This document shows, in pieces, positions 17,072 to 24,964 of a stretch of DNA of 64,000 bases. Below the pieces are notes generated by a model. The model did not search any database, was not told where the DNA came from, and worked only from the letters and a program-made list of their open reading frames with translations. Position numbers and translations under genes: made by a program. Source of the stretch: Candidatus Gastranaerophilales bacterium (lineage in GTDB: Bacteria > Cyanobacteriota > Vampirovibrionia > Gastranaerophilales > Gastranaerophilaceae); the NCBI GenBank assembly GCA_944325635.1, contig CALVBD010000002.1, positions 186,001 to 250,000 of the forward strand. The letters run 5' to 3'. Every line of letters starts with the position of its first letter. Position 1 is the first letter of the stretch.

Positions 17072-18445
17072 ATGAAGTTACATAATTCTTTTACCAATAA
17101 AATTGAAGAGTTTACTCCTATTGAAGAAAATAAGGTTAAAATGTATGTCTGCGGACCTACTGTTTATGATTACGCACACCTCGGGCATGCAAGATGCTAT
17201 ATTACCTGGGATGTTTTATACAGATATTTAAAGTTCAAAGGCTACGATGTCACATACTGTCGTAACGTAACCGATGTTGATGACAAAATTCTTAAAAAAG
17301 CCGAAAAAGAAAACAAAACACCGCAGGAAGTTTCTCAATACTGGTATAAACAGTTTGAAAATTCAATGAATGCCCTCAACACTTTAAAACCTGATATTGA
17401 ACCTTTTGCGACAAAAACGTTAGGCGAAATGATTTCAATAATAAAAGATTTGATTAAAAACGGATATGCTTATGAGGCAGACGGTGATGTGTATTTCAGA
17501 GTAAAGAAATTCCCGCGTTACGGGTATCTTTCCAAACAGCCGATAGACCAGCTTGAAAGCGGTGCAAGAATTGAAGTCGGCGAACATAAAGAAGATCCGC
17601 TTGATTTTGCACTCTGGAAAAAAGATGAAAAATTCGGCTACAATTCGCCGTGGGGTGTCGGACGTCCGGGGTGGCACATTGAATGTTCTGCCATGAGCCG
17701 CAAATATCTGGGTAAAACCATTGATATTCACGCTGGTGGTGCTGATTTAATCTTTCCTCACCACGAAAATGAAATTGCCCAATCAGAATGCGCTAACGGA
17801 TGTAAGTTTGTAAATTACTGGCTTCATAACGGTTTTGTGACGATTAATAAAGAAAAAATGTCAAAATCTCTCGGAAACTTTTTGACGATTGATGATTTGT
17901 TGAAAAAATACGACGCAAACACAATTCGTTTCTTTATTTTGACAAACCATTACAGAATGCCTGTTGAATTCTCTGATGAAGCACTCTCGTCTGCTCAGGC
18001 GGGCGTTAAAAGAATGCTCAATGCAAAACGCACAAAAATTAACGAGGATTTGGATATTACAAAAACAGATGAATACACAAAATTTGTTGAGGCGATGGAT
18101 GACGATTTAAATACCTCAAAAGCGCTTGCTGTTCTTTTTGAACTTGCCAATAAAGCGAACAAAGACGACAAAGACGCGTTCACGATTTTGTATAAACTTG
18201 CAGGCGTTTTAGGTTTTAGTTTTGAAAAAGCAACCCTGTCAGAAGGTGAACTTACAGCCGCAGTGAAACACGTATCAGAAAAACTGGGCAAAGAGTTTGC
18301 GTCAATGGAAGATTTGATTGCATACCGCAAAGAAGCACGCGACGCCAAAAACTGGGATGTTGCGGACAAAATCAGAGTTGCGCTGGATGAATGCGGAATT
18401 GTTCTGAAAGATTCTAAAGACGGAACAGTCTGGGAAGTGAAGTAA
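17072..18445 (+). CDS. cysS: cysteinyl-tRNA synthetase
   Basis: CysS charges tRNA-Cys. The 457-aa class I synthetase has the first zinc Cys and HIGH-type motif in YVCGPTVYDYAHLGHAR, zinc ligands in WHIECSAMS and HHENEIAQSECA, and KMSKSLGNF. The C-terminal DALR-like and tRNA-binding part continues to WEVK. ATG 17072 (MKLHNSF) follows GAGGG by 8 nt. The frame is open upstream to 16994, but that part carries the -10 region and matches no family sequence. The stop faces a convergent prepilin gene 7 bp away without an obvious terminator. Confidence 0.96.
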   Translation: MKLHNSFTNKIEEFTPIEENKVKMYVCGPTVYDYAHLGHARCYITWDVLYRYLKFKGYDVTYCRNVTDVDDKILKKAEKENKTPQEVSQYWYKQFENSMNALNTLKPDIEPFATKTLGEMISIIKDLIKNGYAYEADGDVYFRVKKFPRYGYLSKQPIDQLESGARIEVGEHKEDPLDFALWKKDEKFGYNSPWGVGRPGWHIECSAMSRKYLGKTIDIHAGGADLIFPHHENEIAQSECANGCKFVNYWLHNGFVTINKEKMSKSLGNFLTIDDLLKKYDANTIRFFILTNHYRMPVEFSDEALSSAQAGVKRMLNAKRTKINEDLDITKTDEYTKFVEAMDDDLNTSKALAVLFELANKANKDDKDAFTILYKLAGVLGFSFEKATLSEGELTAAVKHVSEKLGKEFASMEDLIAYRKEARDAKNWDVADKIRVALDECGIVLKDSKDGTVWEVK

Positions 18446-18452
18446 ATAAATT

Positions 18453-19154
18453 TTAATATGCTACCTTAAACGGATAATCATTCGGAATTTTCCAGCCGTT
18501 CATTTGTATAATTGCTGTGCAATAATTGCGTCCTGCAGCGGCATTACAACCAAATTGTCCGTGGTCATACAGTTTCCTGATGTCCCCGTCCCAATCGGTC
18601 TTAAATGGTTCAATACCTTTATTTAAATGATAAGTCCAACTAGAGGGACCAGAGTTGCTTTTTATGGCCGGATTAAATAGAAATGTGAATCTGCATATTC
18701 CGGTTACCTTTTCATTATTTTTTTCTTTTTGTTTGCATTTTTGTATGTTTCCGGGGTAAAAATCCCAATTTCTGGTTGTTGTGTTCACCACCAGTTCAAG
18801 GGCACTTCCATCCGGGAAATATACAATGAAGGTTCCATCTGCGTTTTGTTCGATTTTAATTATTTTTATATATGGCGTAAAATATTTATTAAACCACTCT
18901 TCTACTTTTGACGAATTTATGTTTCCATCCTCATCAACCGCAGACAAATCCTCAAACCAGTATTTTTTATCTCCGTAATCAGCCTCTGCTCTTATAATTG
19001 CTTGATTCATAGATGAATAAAATTTTTTCAATCTCGCTTCAACAACCTGATTGTTATTTCTTTGTATTAGTGCAGGCAGGGTCAAAGCTGCAACTATGCC
19101 GATTATACCCAGAGTTATTAAGACTTCCGCTAAAGTAAATGCTCTAATCTTCAT
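18453..19154 (-). CDS. prepilin-like protein (type IV pilin/pseudopilin N-terminus)
   Basis: This 233-aa protein has a short leader MKIRA followed by FTLAEVLITLGIIGIVAAL, the hydrophobic helix that packs in pilus cores. Ala rather than Gly precedes the predicted cleavage site and Glu is at +5. The C-terminal domain is Cys-containing with no recognised fold, as is common in the large prepilin families of this lineage. No assembly ATPase or prepilin peptidase is in the window. It is divergent from a small XRE regulator 83 bp away, the same arrangement as at 42040-43116. Confidence 0.85.
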   Translation of the reverse strand: MKIRAFTLAEVLITLGIIGIVAALTLPALIQRNNNQVVEARLKKFYSSMNQAIIRAEADYGDKKYWFEDLSAVDEDGNINSSKVEEWFNKYFTPYIKIIKIEQNADGTFIVYFPDGSALELVVNTTTRNWDFYPGNIQKCKQKEKNNEKVTGICRFTFLFNPAIKSNSGPSSWTYHLNKGIEPFKTDWDGDIRKLYDHGQFGCNAAAGRNYCTAIIQMNGWKIPNDYPFKVAY

Positions 19155-19237
19155 ATTCTTATGTTTAACACATAATATATGACCGGCTTTCGTGTTCGCG
19201 ATAGGTTATCAGACTTATTACATTCAAAATTGTAAAT

Positions 19238-19498
19238 ATGCAAGATGCGAAAAAGAAAATAATTTTTAATGCGATTGCGAAAACTGTAAAACGACTTCGC
19301 GGCAGTAAAAGCCAGTTTATGCTGGGCGCGGAATTCGATATCCCGTCATCGGTTCTGAGCGATTTGGAACGCGCTGTGAAAGACCCGCAGCTTACAACCA
19401 TTTTTAAACTCGCAGGAGCATTCGGGCTTTCTGTTTCCCAGTTTATGAGGGAAGTTGAAAAGGAGCTGCCTGAAAATTTTTCTGTTTGTGATGAATAA
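19238..19498 (+). CDS. small XRE-family DNA-binding regulator
   Basis: An 86-aa protein occupied almost entirely by a Cro/CI-type helix-turn-helix. FNAIAKTVKRLRGSKSQFML is followed by GAEFDIPSSVLSDLERAVKDPQ and TTIFKLAGAFGLSVSQF. The fold matches HTH_3, though the turn is atypical. It is divergent from the prepilin-like gene, so it is probably a local regulator of that gene and itself. No clear SD is seen. Its stop is 19 nt before the next start codon, whose promoter lies within its 3' end. Confidence 0.8.
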   Translation: MQDAKKKIIFNAIAKTVKRLRGSKSQFMLGAEFDIPSSVLSDLERAVKDPQLTTIFKLAGAFGLSVSQFMREVEKELPENFSVCDE

Positions 19499-19513
19499 TG
19501 TTTGTCATATAAT
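19486..19513 (+). promoter_or_regulatory. promoter of SpoIID-like gene, leaderless
   Basis: TTGTGA at 19486-19491, 16-bp spacer and TATAAT at 19508-19513. The ATG at 19520 begins 7 nt after the -10, the expected +1. Confidence 0.6.
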
Positions 19514-19519
19514 ATTTTT

Positions 19520-21259
19520 ATGAAGAGATTAGGCGTTTTATTACTTTTAAATATTTTATTAACTACATTACCCGTTAATGCTTTTTCATCTCCTGTTCCC
19601 ACTCAAACACTTCAAATTGCGCGGCAGGCAGAATTGAAACAGGCATCACGTTCGCCTTCCTCGCAGGTCGTGCGGGTCGGAATCGGCGATACTGGTTTCA
19701 AAACTTATGTTTATAAGCAAATCGGAATTTTTGGTACTGATGAAATTATGATTTGCGATAATGACAGAGTTGTAGAAAAGGTTCCTGCTGACACTAATAT
19801 TAATATAAAACTTAATAATGAGGGGGGGTATTTACTTGCCCTTGACGACGGTTCTGACATTGCAGAAATCTATGGGAAAGTCCGTATTTTATGTCCTGAC
19901 GGGCTTCTTGGAGTTAAAGGTCTGAACCGCGCAGGCAAGCAGGCTCTTTATCACGGTGTGTTTGAAATTGCAAAGGCAAAAGACGGTTATTTTAATCTCG
20001 TCAATCTTATTGAAGTTGAAGATTATTTGAAAGGTGTTGTTCCTAATGAAATGCCGGTACGTTTTGGACTGGAAGCTTTGAAAGCTCAAAGTATTGCCGC
20101 AAGAAATTATGTTCTTTCTCCTCGTGTAAAATCTTCGCCAAATTATGATGTCGTAGATTCCGTTGCCAGCCAGGTATATTTTGGTGCTAATTCGGAAAAA
20201 TCTCTTTCCAATCAGGCTGTTAAAGAAACTGAAGGTATTGTTGCACTTTATGATTGGGATTTAATTCTCGCTCAGTATTCATCAACAGCCGGTGGTTATA
20301 CTGAAGACTTTGCAAACGCATTTTCAGATCCTACAACTAAAGAATTTCCGTCAAAAGAAAAACCATACCTGAAAGCTCGTCCCGATATTTTGACGCAGAC
20401 TCCATTGAATACAGAGGAAGCTGCTGCAGAGTATTACAAATCAAGTCCTACTGCTTATGATATGCGTTCTCCTTATTTCCGTTGGACAAGAGAGTGGACT
20501 GCCTCAGAATTACAAAAAACTTTACAGGATAATCTTGCCGCTCAGTCAGCAACAGGTTTTGTTTCTCCTGCTTTTAATAAGGGTGATAAACTTGATGACG
20601 TTCTTGAACTTCGTGTTGTGCGCCGCGGAAATTCTGGCAAGATTATTGAAATGGAAATTGTAACGAATTCTCAGACATATAAGGTTTATAAAGAACTTGT
20701 AATCCGTCGTTTGCTAAAAAATGCCGGTAAAGCATTGCCTAGTGCTAATGTTGTGTTTGAAAATAAAAAAGATGAAAGCGGAAACCTTGTTTCGGTTAAA
20801 GCCTACGGAGGAGGGTTCGGCCACGGTGTTGGTATGAGCCAGTATGGAGCCGGTTTTATGGGAAATGAACTTCATTTAACTTATGATAAAATTCTTCAAC
20901 ATTATTATTCCGGTATCACTCTCGGGACGAAACCTGTTATAATTTCTGCAGATCCGTCACAATTAATGGTAACCCAGCATTTTTATGCACCTTATAAAAA
21001 AGCAAAAATTATTATTGATAACAAATTTTATGTGACTAAGCTGATGGCAGATATAAACGGTGAAATGCATACGTTTGAGCTTCCTCCGGCTTTATTGGGT
21101 GCAAACAGGTTTACGGAAATTGATATCTCAAAATATATAAAACACGGTAAAAATACAATAGTTTTCAGCTCGCCCGACTTTGCTGACAGTGCATTTAAAA
21201 AGGCTCTGAGACTTTATGTGGAAGTGGTGAAAAAAGATGACAAATACGACATCTGGTGA
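19520..21259 (+). CDS. secreted SpoIID/LytB-domain protein
   Basis: The SpoIID family are lytic transglycosylases or LytB-like modifiers of septal peptidoglycan. This 579-aa protein starts with a signal peptide (MKRLGVLLLLNILLTTLPVNA). Residues about 165-320 carry the domain: VEDYLKGVVPNEMP, LKAQSIAARNY and YSSTAGGYTEDF. GFGHGVGMSQYGAGFM follows near residue 435. The N- and C-terminal extensions (100 and 120 aa) are not assigned. Its 3' end overlaps murJ by 23 nt, so cell-wall synthesis and remodelling genes are coupled. TTG 19502 is rejected as the start because it precedes the -10 box. Confidence 0.9.
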   Translation: MKRLGVLLLLNILLTTLPVNAFSSPVPTQTLQIARQAELKQASRSPSSQVVRVGIGDTGFKTYVYKQIGIFGTDEIMICDNDRVVEKVPADTNINIKLNNEGGYLLALDDGSDIAEIYGKVRILCPDGLLGVKGLNRAGKQALYHGVFEIAKAKDGYFNLVNLIEVEDYLKGVVPNEMPVRFGLEALKAQSIAARNYVLSPRVKSSPNYDVVDSVASQVYFGANSEKSLSNQAVKETEGIVALYDWDLILAQYSSTAGGYTEDFANAFSDPTTKEFPSKEKPYLKARPDILTQTPLNTEEAAAEYYKSSPTAYDMRSPYFRWTREWTASELQKTLQDNLAAQSATGFVSPAFNKGDKLDDVLELRVVRRGNSGKIIEMEIVTNSQTYKVYKELVIRRLLKNAGKALPSANVVFENKKDESGNLVSVKAYGGGFGHGVGMSQYGAGFMGNELHLTYDKILQHYYSGITLGTKPVIISADPSQLMVTQHFYAPYKKAKIIIDNKFYVTKLMADINGEMHTFELPPALLGANRFTEIDISKYIKHGKNTIVFSSPDFADSAFKKALRLYVEVVKKDDKYDIW

Positions 21260-22838
21260 TGATAAAACGCCCGGTTTGCTAAAAGCTGCCTGGCTTATTG
21301 CAGTAGTTACGATATTTTCAAAATTGATAGGTTTTATAAGAGATGTGGTAATAGCGAATTACTATGGCGCTTCGACTGTATCTGATGCTTATTTTTATGC
21401 ATACCAAATACCTGCGCTTGCAATAATTCTTTTAGGCGGAGTTGGCGGACCGTTTCATAGTGCAACGGTGGCAGTTTTTTCAAAGCTTATCCCTAACCTT
21501 AGAGAAAAGCCGAAAGAAGATGTCAATAAACTATATAGCACTTTTATGACAACCACCATAATATTTTTTACAATACTTGCGGTTCTCTGTTACTTTTTTG
21601 CCCCGCAGATTATGGGTATAATCGCCTCGGGCGGGGACGATCAGTTGATTTCTCTTGCTGCGGAACATTTAAAAATTATGTCGCCTGTTTTGATTATCGG
21701 CGGAATTGTCGGAATTTACTACGGAATACTTGTAACTTACAGATACTTTATGCTTCCGAACCTGTCACCTATAATTATGTCGCTTGTGATAATTGCGATG
21801 GTAATGGGAGCAAACGGCAAGGATAATACAGGTGCAATTCTTGCCTGGGCTACAACTATCGGTGCAGTTTTTCAGTGGGTTATGCAGTATCCGAAAATAA
21901 GGCAGCTGGGGTTTAGGCTGAAACCTAATCTTGACGTATTTAATAATGTTGAGTATAAAAACATCTGTGAACTGCTTTTTCCTGCCGTATTAAGTTCTAC
22001 TGTCGGGCAAATCCATATTTACGTTGATATGTTTTTTGCATCAGCCTTAAGAGAAGGTGCATGGACTGCTATCGGTTATGCAAACAGAGTGTTTCAGTTT
22101 CCGGTCGGAATTCTTGTGACGGCTTTTCTTGTTCCTCTTTTCCCGATTTTTGCAAGGCTTGTTGCAGATAAAGATTATGACGGTATAAAAAATTATTTTA
22201 ACAAAGGTGTAGGTGTATTATTTTTCGGCGCAATCCCCATTATAATCGGCATTCTTGTTGTCGGGCTTGACGGGGTAAGGATTGTTTTTGAACGCGGCGC
22301 GTTTGATGCTAAGGCTACATTTATGGTAACCGAGGCTTTGTGGTTTTTGTCTGTATCAATTCTGCCTTACGTTTTCAGAGATTCAATCACAAGAGTGTAT
22401 TACTCTTTCAATGATTCTGTGACCCCGTTTGTTGTGGCGTTTTCGTCAATTGTACTTAAAGTCCTTTTGAATATTCTTTTTATAAACATAATGCACATGA
22501 GTATCGGCGGAATTACACTTTCCACATCTCTTGTAACCTTATTTAACGCGGTTGTTTTAGGCGTTCTGATTACAAAAAAGATGAGAATGGATTACAAAAC
22601 ACTTTTCGTAAACCTTTTCAAAATGTGTATAGCAGGTTTTGTGACTCTTCTTGTCTGTGGTGTAATGTCTTTAGTTTACGACAGGGTTGTGGAACTTCCG
22701 AAATACGTGTTTGAATTAACAAAAATCTGCATAATCGGAGTTGTCTGCCTTGCAGTTTATATTGAATTAAACTTACTAATGAAGATGGATTATGCGCAAG
22801 AACTTTTCAATCGCCTTGCCGCAAAGTTCAAAAGGTAA
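21237..22838 (+). CDS. murJ: lipid II flippase MurJ
   Basis: MurJ moves lipid II across the inner membrane for peptidoglycan assembly. The 533-aa protein has about 14 hydrophobic helices of the MVF/MATE-like fold. It contains the family features KAAWLIAVVTIFSKLIGFIR, ANYYGASTVSDAYFYA and the central FPVGILVTAFLVPLFPIFAR, with basic loops. It starts inside the end of the SpoIID-like gene (23-nt overlap), indicating translational coupling. No terminator was seen immediately after it; the type I toxin-antitoxin candidate follows. Confidence 0.94.
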   Translation: MTNTTSGDDKTPGLLKAAWLIAVVTIFSKLIGFIRDVVIANYYGASTVSDAYFYAYQIPALAIILLGGVGGPFHSATVAVFSKLIPNLREKPKEDVNKLYSTFMTTTIIFFTILAVLCYFFAPQIMGIIASGGDDQLISLAAEHLKIMSPVLIIGGIVGIYYGILVTYRYFMLPNLSPIIMSLVIIAMVMGANGKDNTGAILAWATTIGAVFQWVMQYPKIRQLGFRLKPNLDVFNNVEYKNICELLFPAVLSSTVGQIHIYVDMFFASALREGAWTAIGYANRVFQFPVGILVTAFLVPLFPIFARLVADKDYDGIKNYFNKGVGVLFFGAIPIIIGILVVGLDGVRIVFERGAFDAKATFMVTEALWFLSVSILPYVFRDSITRVYYSFNDSVTPFVVAFSSIVLKVLLNILFINIMHMSIGGITLSTSLVTLFNAVVLGVLITKKMRMDYKTLFVNLFKMCIAGFVTLLVCGVMSLVYDRVVELPKYVFELTKICIIGVVCLAVYIELNLLMKMDYAQELFNRLAAKFKR

Positions 22839-22879
22839 AGTGCACTTTGAAAATTAAATATAAAGGGTAGCCCTGAAAA

Positions 22880-22930
22880 ACCTCCAATGTGCTAACAAAC
22901 TATGTAGCGACAACTGGGCAGAAAGGAGGT
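22880..22930 (+). promoter_or_regulatory. SD-sequestering pair in toxin B leader
   Basis: ACCTCC at 22880-22885 is the perfect complement of GGAGGT at 22925-22930, the SD of the 24-residue ORF. Pairing would hide the ribosome-binding site in the full-length mRNA, as is known for several type I toxin mRNAs. Confidence 0.5.
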
Positions 22931-22933
22931 AAA

Positions 22934-23008
22934 ATGAATAGAGAGCTATTAAAAAAATCTCTAGCCGTACTAGAGATTTTTATCAAAATAGTTTATCTAT
23001 TTTTATAA
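22934..23008 (+). CDS. 24-aa hydrophobic peptide, candidate type I toxin, locus B
   Basis: The ORF encodes MNRELLKKSLAVLEIFIKIV plus YLFL. AAAGGAGGT lies 3 nt before the ATG, one of the strongest SDs in the window. A basic N-terminus is followed by a hydrophobic/amphipathic stretch. Downstream, GTTGGTTGAGCT and AGCTTAGCCAAC (about 23020-23050) form a 12-bp hairpin with a 7-nt loop. The locus then shares with locus A the sequence TTATATTTATATTATAAC and a T-rich run, containing the antisense promoter. No homology to a named toxin family is claimed. Confidence 0.55.
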   Translation: MNRELLKKSLAVLEIFIKIVYLFL

Positions 23009-23063
23009 GGGGCGACAAGTTGGTTGAGCTTTCACGGAGCTTAGCCAACTCCCTTATATTTAT

Positions 23064-23091
23064 ATTATAACGTATTTTTTGAGAATTTCAA
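23064..23091 (-). promoter_or_regulatory. antisense RNA promoter of locus B
   Basis: On the minus strand TTGAAA (23091-23086), 16-bp spacer, TATAAT (23069-23064). It has the same hexamers and spacing as locus A. Confidence 0.7.
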
Positions 23092-23114
23092 GTCCTTAAA
23101 GGAGAAACTTAACA

Positions 23115-23711
23115 ATGCTAATAAAAAACAAAGAAGAAATAAAAAGAGTGCTGGAAAATGACGGAGTAATCGCCTATGTCACAGATACCGTCTGGGGACT
23201 GGGGTGCCTTCCTTCATCAGAAAAAGCAGTTAAAAAAATCTATGATATTAAAAAACGAGAAGCACAAAAACCTTTGATTTTAATGTCCAATGAAACATAT
23301 CATCTTTTGAGCTACGTGAAAATTATACCTAAAATCGGGCAGCAGCTTATCAAGAAATATTTCCCGGGTGCATTGACGCTTGTTGTGAAAAAAAATCCCG
23401 ACCTGACGCCTGATTATATAACCTCCGGCATGGATACTGTTGGTATAAGAGTTCCGGATAACGAGGTTTTCAGAGAAATCTGTGAAATTGCACCGGGTCA
23501 TGTTCTGGCTACAACAAGTGCAAACCTTTCTCATCAGCCTTCTGCTAAAACCTACGAACAGGCAAAAGAAAATATGGAAGGGCTTGCTGATTTAGTCATT
23601 GAAGATTACGGCTGCTTCTGTAAAGGTTTGGAATCTACCGTTGCCGGAGTCTTTGACGATGACAAAATAAAGATTTTTCGTCAGGGTGCTATTAAAATCG
23701 AATGTATATAG
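23115..23711 (+). CDS. tsaC: L-threonylcarbamoyladenylate synthase (Sua5/YrdC)
   Basis: TsaC makes threonylcarbamoyl-AMP from Thr, bicarbonate and ATP for the universal t6A37 tRNA modification. The 198-aa single-domain protein has IAYVTDTVWGLGC, KKREAQKPLILM, KYFPGALTLVVKK, VGIRVPDN and TTSANLSHQPSAKT, all in family order, ending with STVAGVFDDDKIKIFRQGAI. AAAGGAG lies 9 nt before the ATG. The monocistronic gene ends at a strong terminator. Confidence 0.95.
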   Translation: MLIKNKEEIKRVLENDGVIAYVTDTVWGLGCLPSSEKAVKKIYDIKKREAQKPLILMSNETYHLLSYVKIIPKIGQQLIKKYFPGALTLVVKKNPDLTPDYITSGMDTVGIRVPDNEVFREICEIAPGHVLATTSANLSHQPSAKTYEQAKENMEGLADLVIEDYGCFCKGLESTVAGVFDDDKIKIFRQGAIKIECI

Positions 23712-23728
23712 TGAAAAATTTCTGTATT

Positions 23729-23756
23729 AAAAAAGCCACCTAACAGGTGGCTTTTT
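23729..23756 (+). terminator. rho-independent terminator after tsaC, bidirectional
   Basis: AAAAAGCCACCT, a 3-nt loop and AGGTGGCTTTTT form an 8-bp GC-rich core with A/T flanks on both sides. It serves tsaC and the convergent LysM gene. Confidence 0.9.
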
Positions 23757-23773
23757 CATACTAACAACTTTTA

Positions 23774-24313
23774 TTATTTCATCGGAATTGTCAATTTTTG
23801 TCCGATTGAAAGTTTGTTTGGATTTTTCATGTTATTAGCATTCATAACTTTCCAGGCTCTTTCCTGAGTGTATCCGCCATAGAAGCGTGTTAAAATGCTT
23901 TCCATTGTATCTCCGCTTTGTACTGTATAAATTTCATCTGTTGTCACCGGTGCAGCTTGTTCTGCTGCAGGTACAAAGTTAAGTTTTTCATTTTTTACAT
24001 TAGCTTTTTTATTAAGCGAAAAATTTTGTGTAGTAATAATACCGTTTGCAGATAAACCGATAACCGCACCTGTTATAAGGGTTGCTATTACGCCGGCAAT
24101 AAAACCAGTTGCCAGATAAACACTTGGTGATTTATCTGCTTTCTGGTTAAGTTTAAAATTTTGCCAGAGAACATCAAGTTCTTTTTCTCTGCTCGGTCTT
24201 ACATATACGTTAGGTGTATTGTCAGATCCGTCGGTTTTGTATTTTGATAAAGCTTCCAATACTGCCATCTTCTCCTTAGATAAATTTGATCTTCTGATTG
24301 TTGAACTCTTCAT
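23774..24313 (-). CDS. membrane-anchored LysM-domain protein
   Basis: This 179-aa protein has a basic cytoplasmic N-terminus and one membrane segment near residues 65-90 (YLATGFIAGVIATLITGAVI). A C-terminal LysM module follows (about 130-179): YTVQSGDTMESILTRFYGGY, then NNMKNPNKLSIGQKLTIPM. The topology puts the LysM outside the cytoplasmic membrane to bind peptidoglycan glycan chains. GAGG lies 6 nt before ATG, and TATAAT is about 30 nt upstream. Its precise role is unknown; it may be a cell-wall anchor. Confidence 0.85.
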   Translation of the reverse strand: MKSSTIRRSNLSKEKMAVLEALSKYKTDGSDNTPNVYVRPSREKELDVLWQNFKLNQKADKSPSVYLATGFIAGVIATLITGAVIGLSANGIITTQNFSLNKKANVKNEKLNFVPAAEQAAPVTTDEIYTVQSGDTMESILTRFYGGYTQERAWKVMNANNMKNPNKLSIGQKLTIPMK

Positions 24314-24397
24314 ACAAACCTCACACCCTAATTAGTAAATTGTTTATTATACGGGTATCGTATCATGAGTTATTCTGGCGGGCAAGCAAATGTTAAT

Positions 24398-24964
24398 TTA
24401 TGTTGCAGGCTTGACCGGGAGCTGTCTCAGCGCAAATTCGCAGCCGCAATAGTTTTGACGGTATAAGCCCAGATCTTTTGATATTTTGTTTGTTTTTAAA
24501 AATCCGTCCTTTTTCTTGAAATCAATGTCAACATAATTGAGATTGTATTTTTGCGCGATTTCTTTCCCGAGAGAGGAAAGGAGGGCGAAATTTTTGTGCG
24601 GGCTTATGACAATTGAAGTGGTAAAATTTTCTACCCCTTTTTCTTTTGCAAGCTGCGCTGTTTTTTCTAACCTGAGTTTAAAACATTCTATGCATCGTTT
24701 TCCTTTTTCAGGTTCGTTTTCAAGTCCTTTGGCGCAATTAAAAAAGCTTTCTCTGTCATATTCTCCTTCAATAAGTTCAACGCCGAAATGACTGCATAAA
24801 GTTTTTTCCGCTTCCAGACGTTTTTTGTATTCAGTGTCAGGATAGATGTTCGGGTTATAAAAATAAACAGTAACGGAATATCCCGCGTCAATTAAGTACG
24901 ACACGGGATAACCTGAACATATTGCGCAACATGCGTGAAGTATTATTTTATTTTTGCTGTTCAC
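24398..24964 (-). CDS. queH: epoxyqueuosine reductase QueH
   Basis: QueH (formerly DUF208) performs the last step of queuosine biosynthesis with an iron-sulfur cluster and no cobalamin. The 188-aa protein has the adjacent cysteines HACCAIC (12, 13), GKRCIECFKLRLEKTA, FTTSIVISPHKN, and the C-terminal YRQNYCGC. All are QueH features and distinct from QueG. The start lies within the end of the upstream VKOR-DsbA gene (17-nt overlap), so they are coupled. A disulfide system next to this Cys-rich enzyme may be coincidence. Confidence 0.92.
   Translation of the reverse strand: MNSKNKIILHACCAICSGYPVSYLIDAGYSVTVYFYNPNIYPDTEYKKRLEAEKTLCSHFGVELIEGEYDRESFFNCAKGLENEPEKGKRCIECFKLRLEKTAQLAKEKGVENFTTSIVISPHKNFALLSSLGKEIAQKYNLNYVDIDFKKKDGFLKTNKISKDLGLYRQNYCGCEFALRQLPVKPAT

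Larger units (their letters stand above)
22855..23057 (-). ncRNA. predicted antisense RNA (antitoxin candidate), locus B
   Basis: Starting about 7 nt from the minus-strand TATAAT (23069-23064), the RNA would run leftwards across the 24-residue ORF. It would end at AGGG-CTA-CCCT followed by TTATATTT (minus strand, near 22873-22855). The predicted length, about 200 nt, equals that of locus A. It would cover the SD and the whole peptide ORF of the opposing mRNA. Confidence 0.55.
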
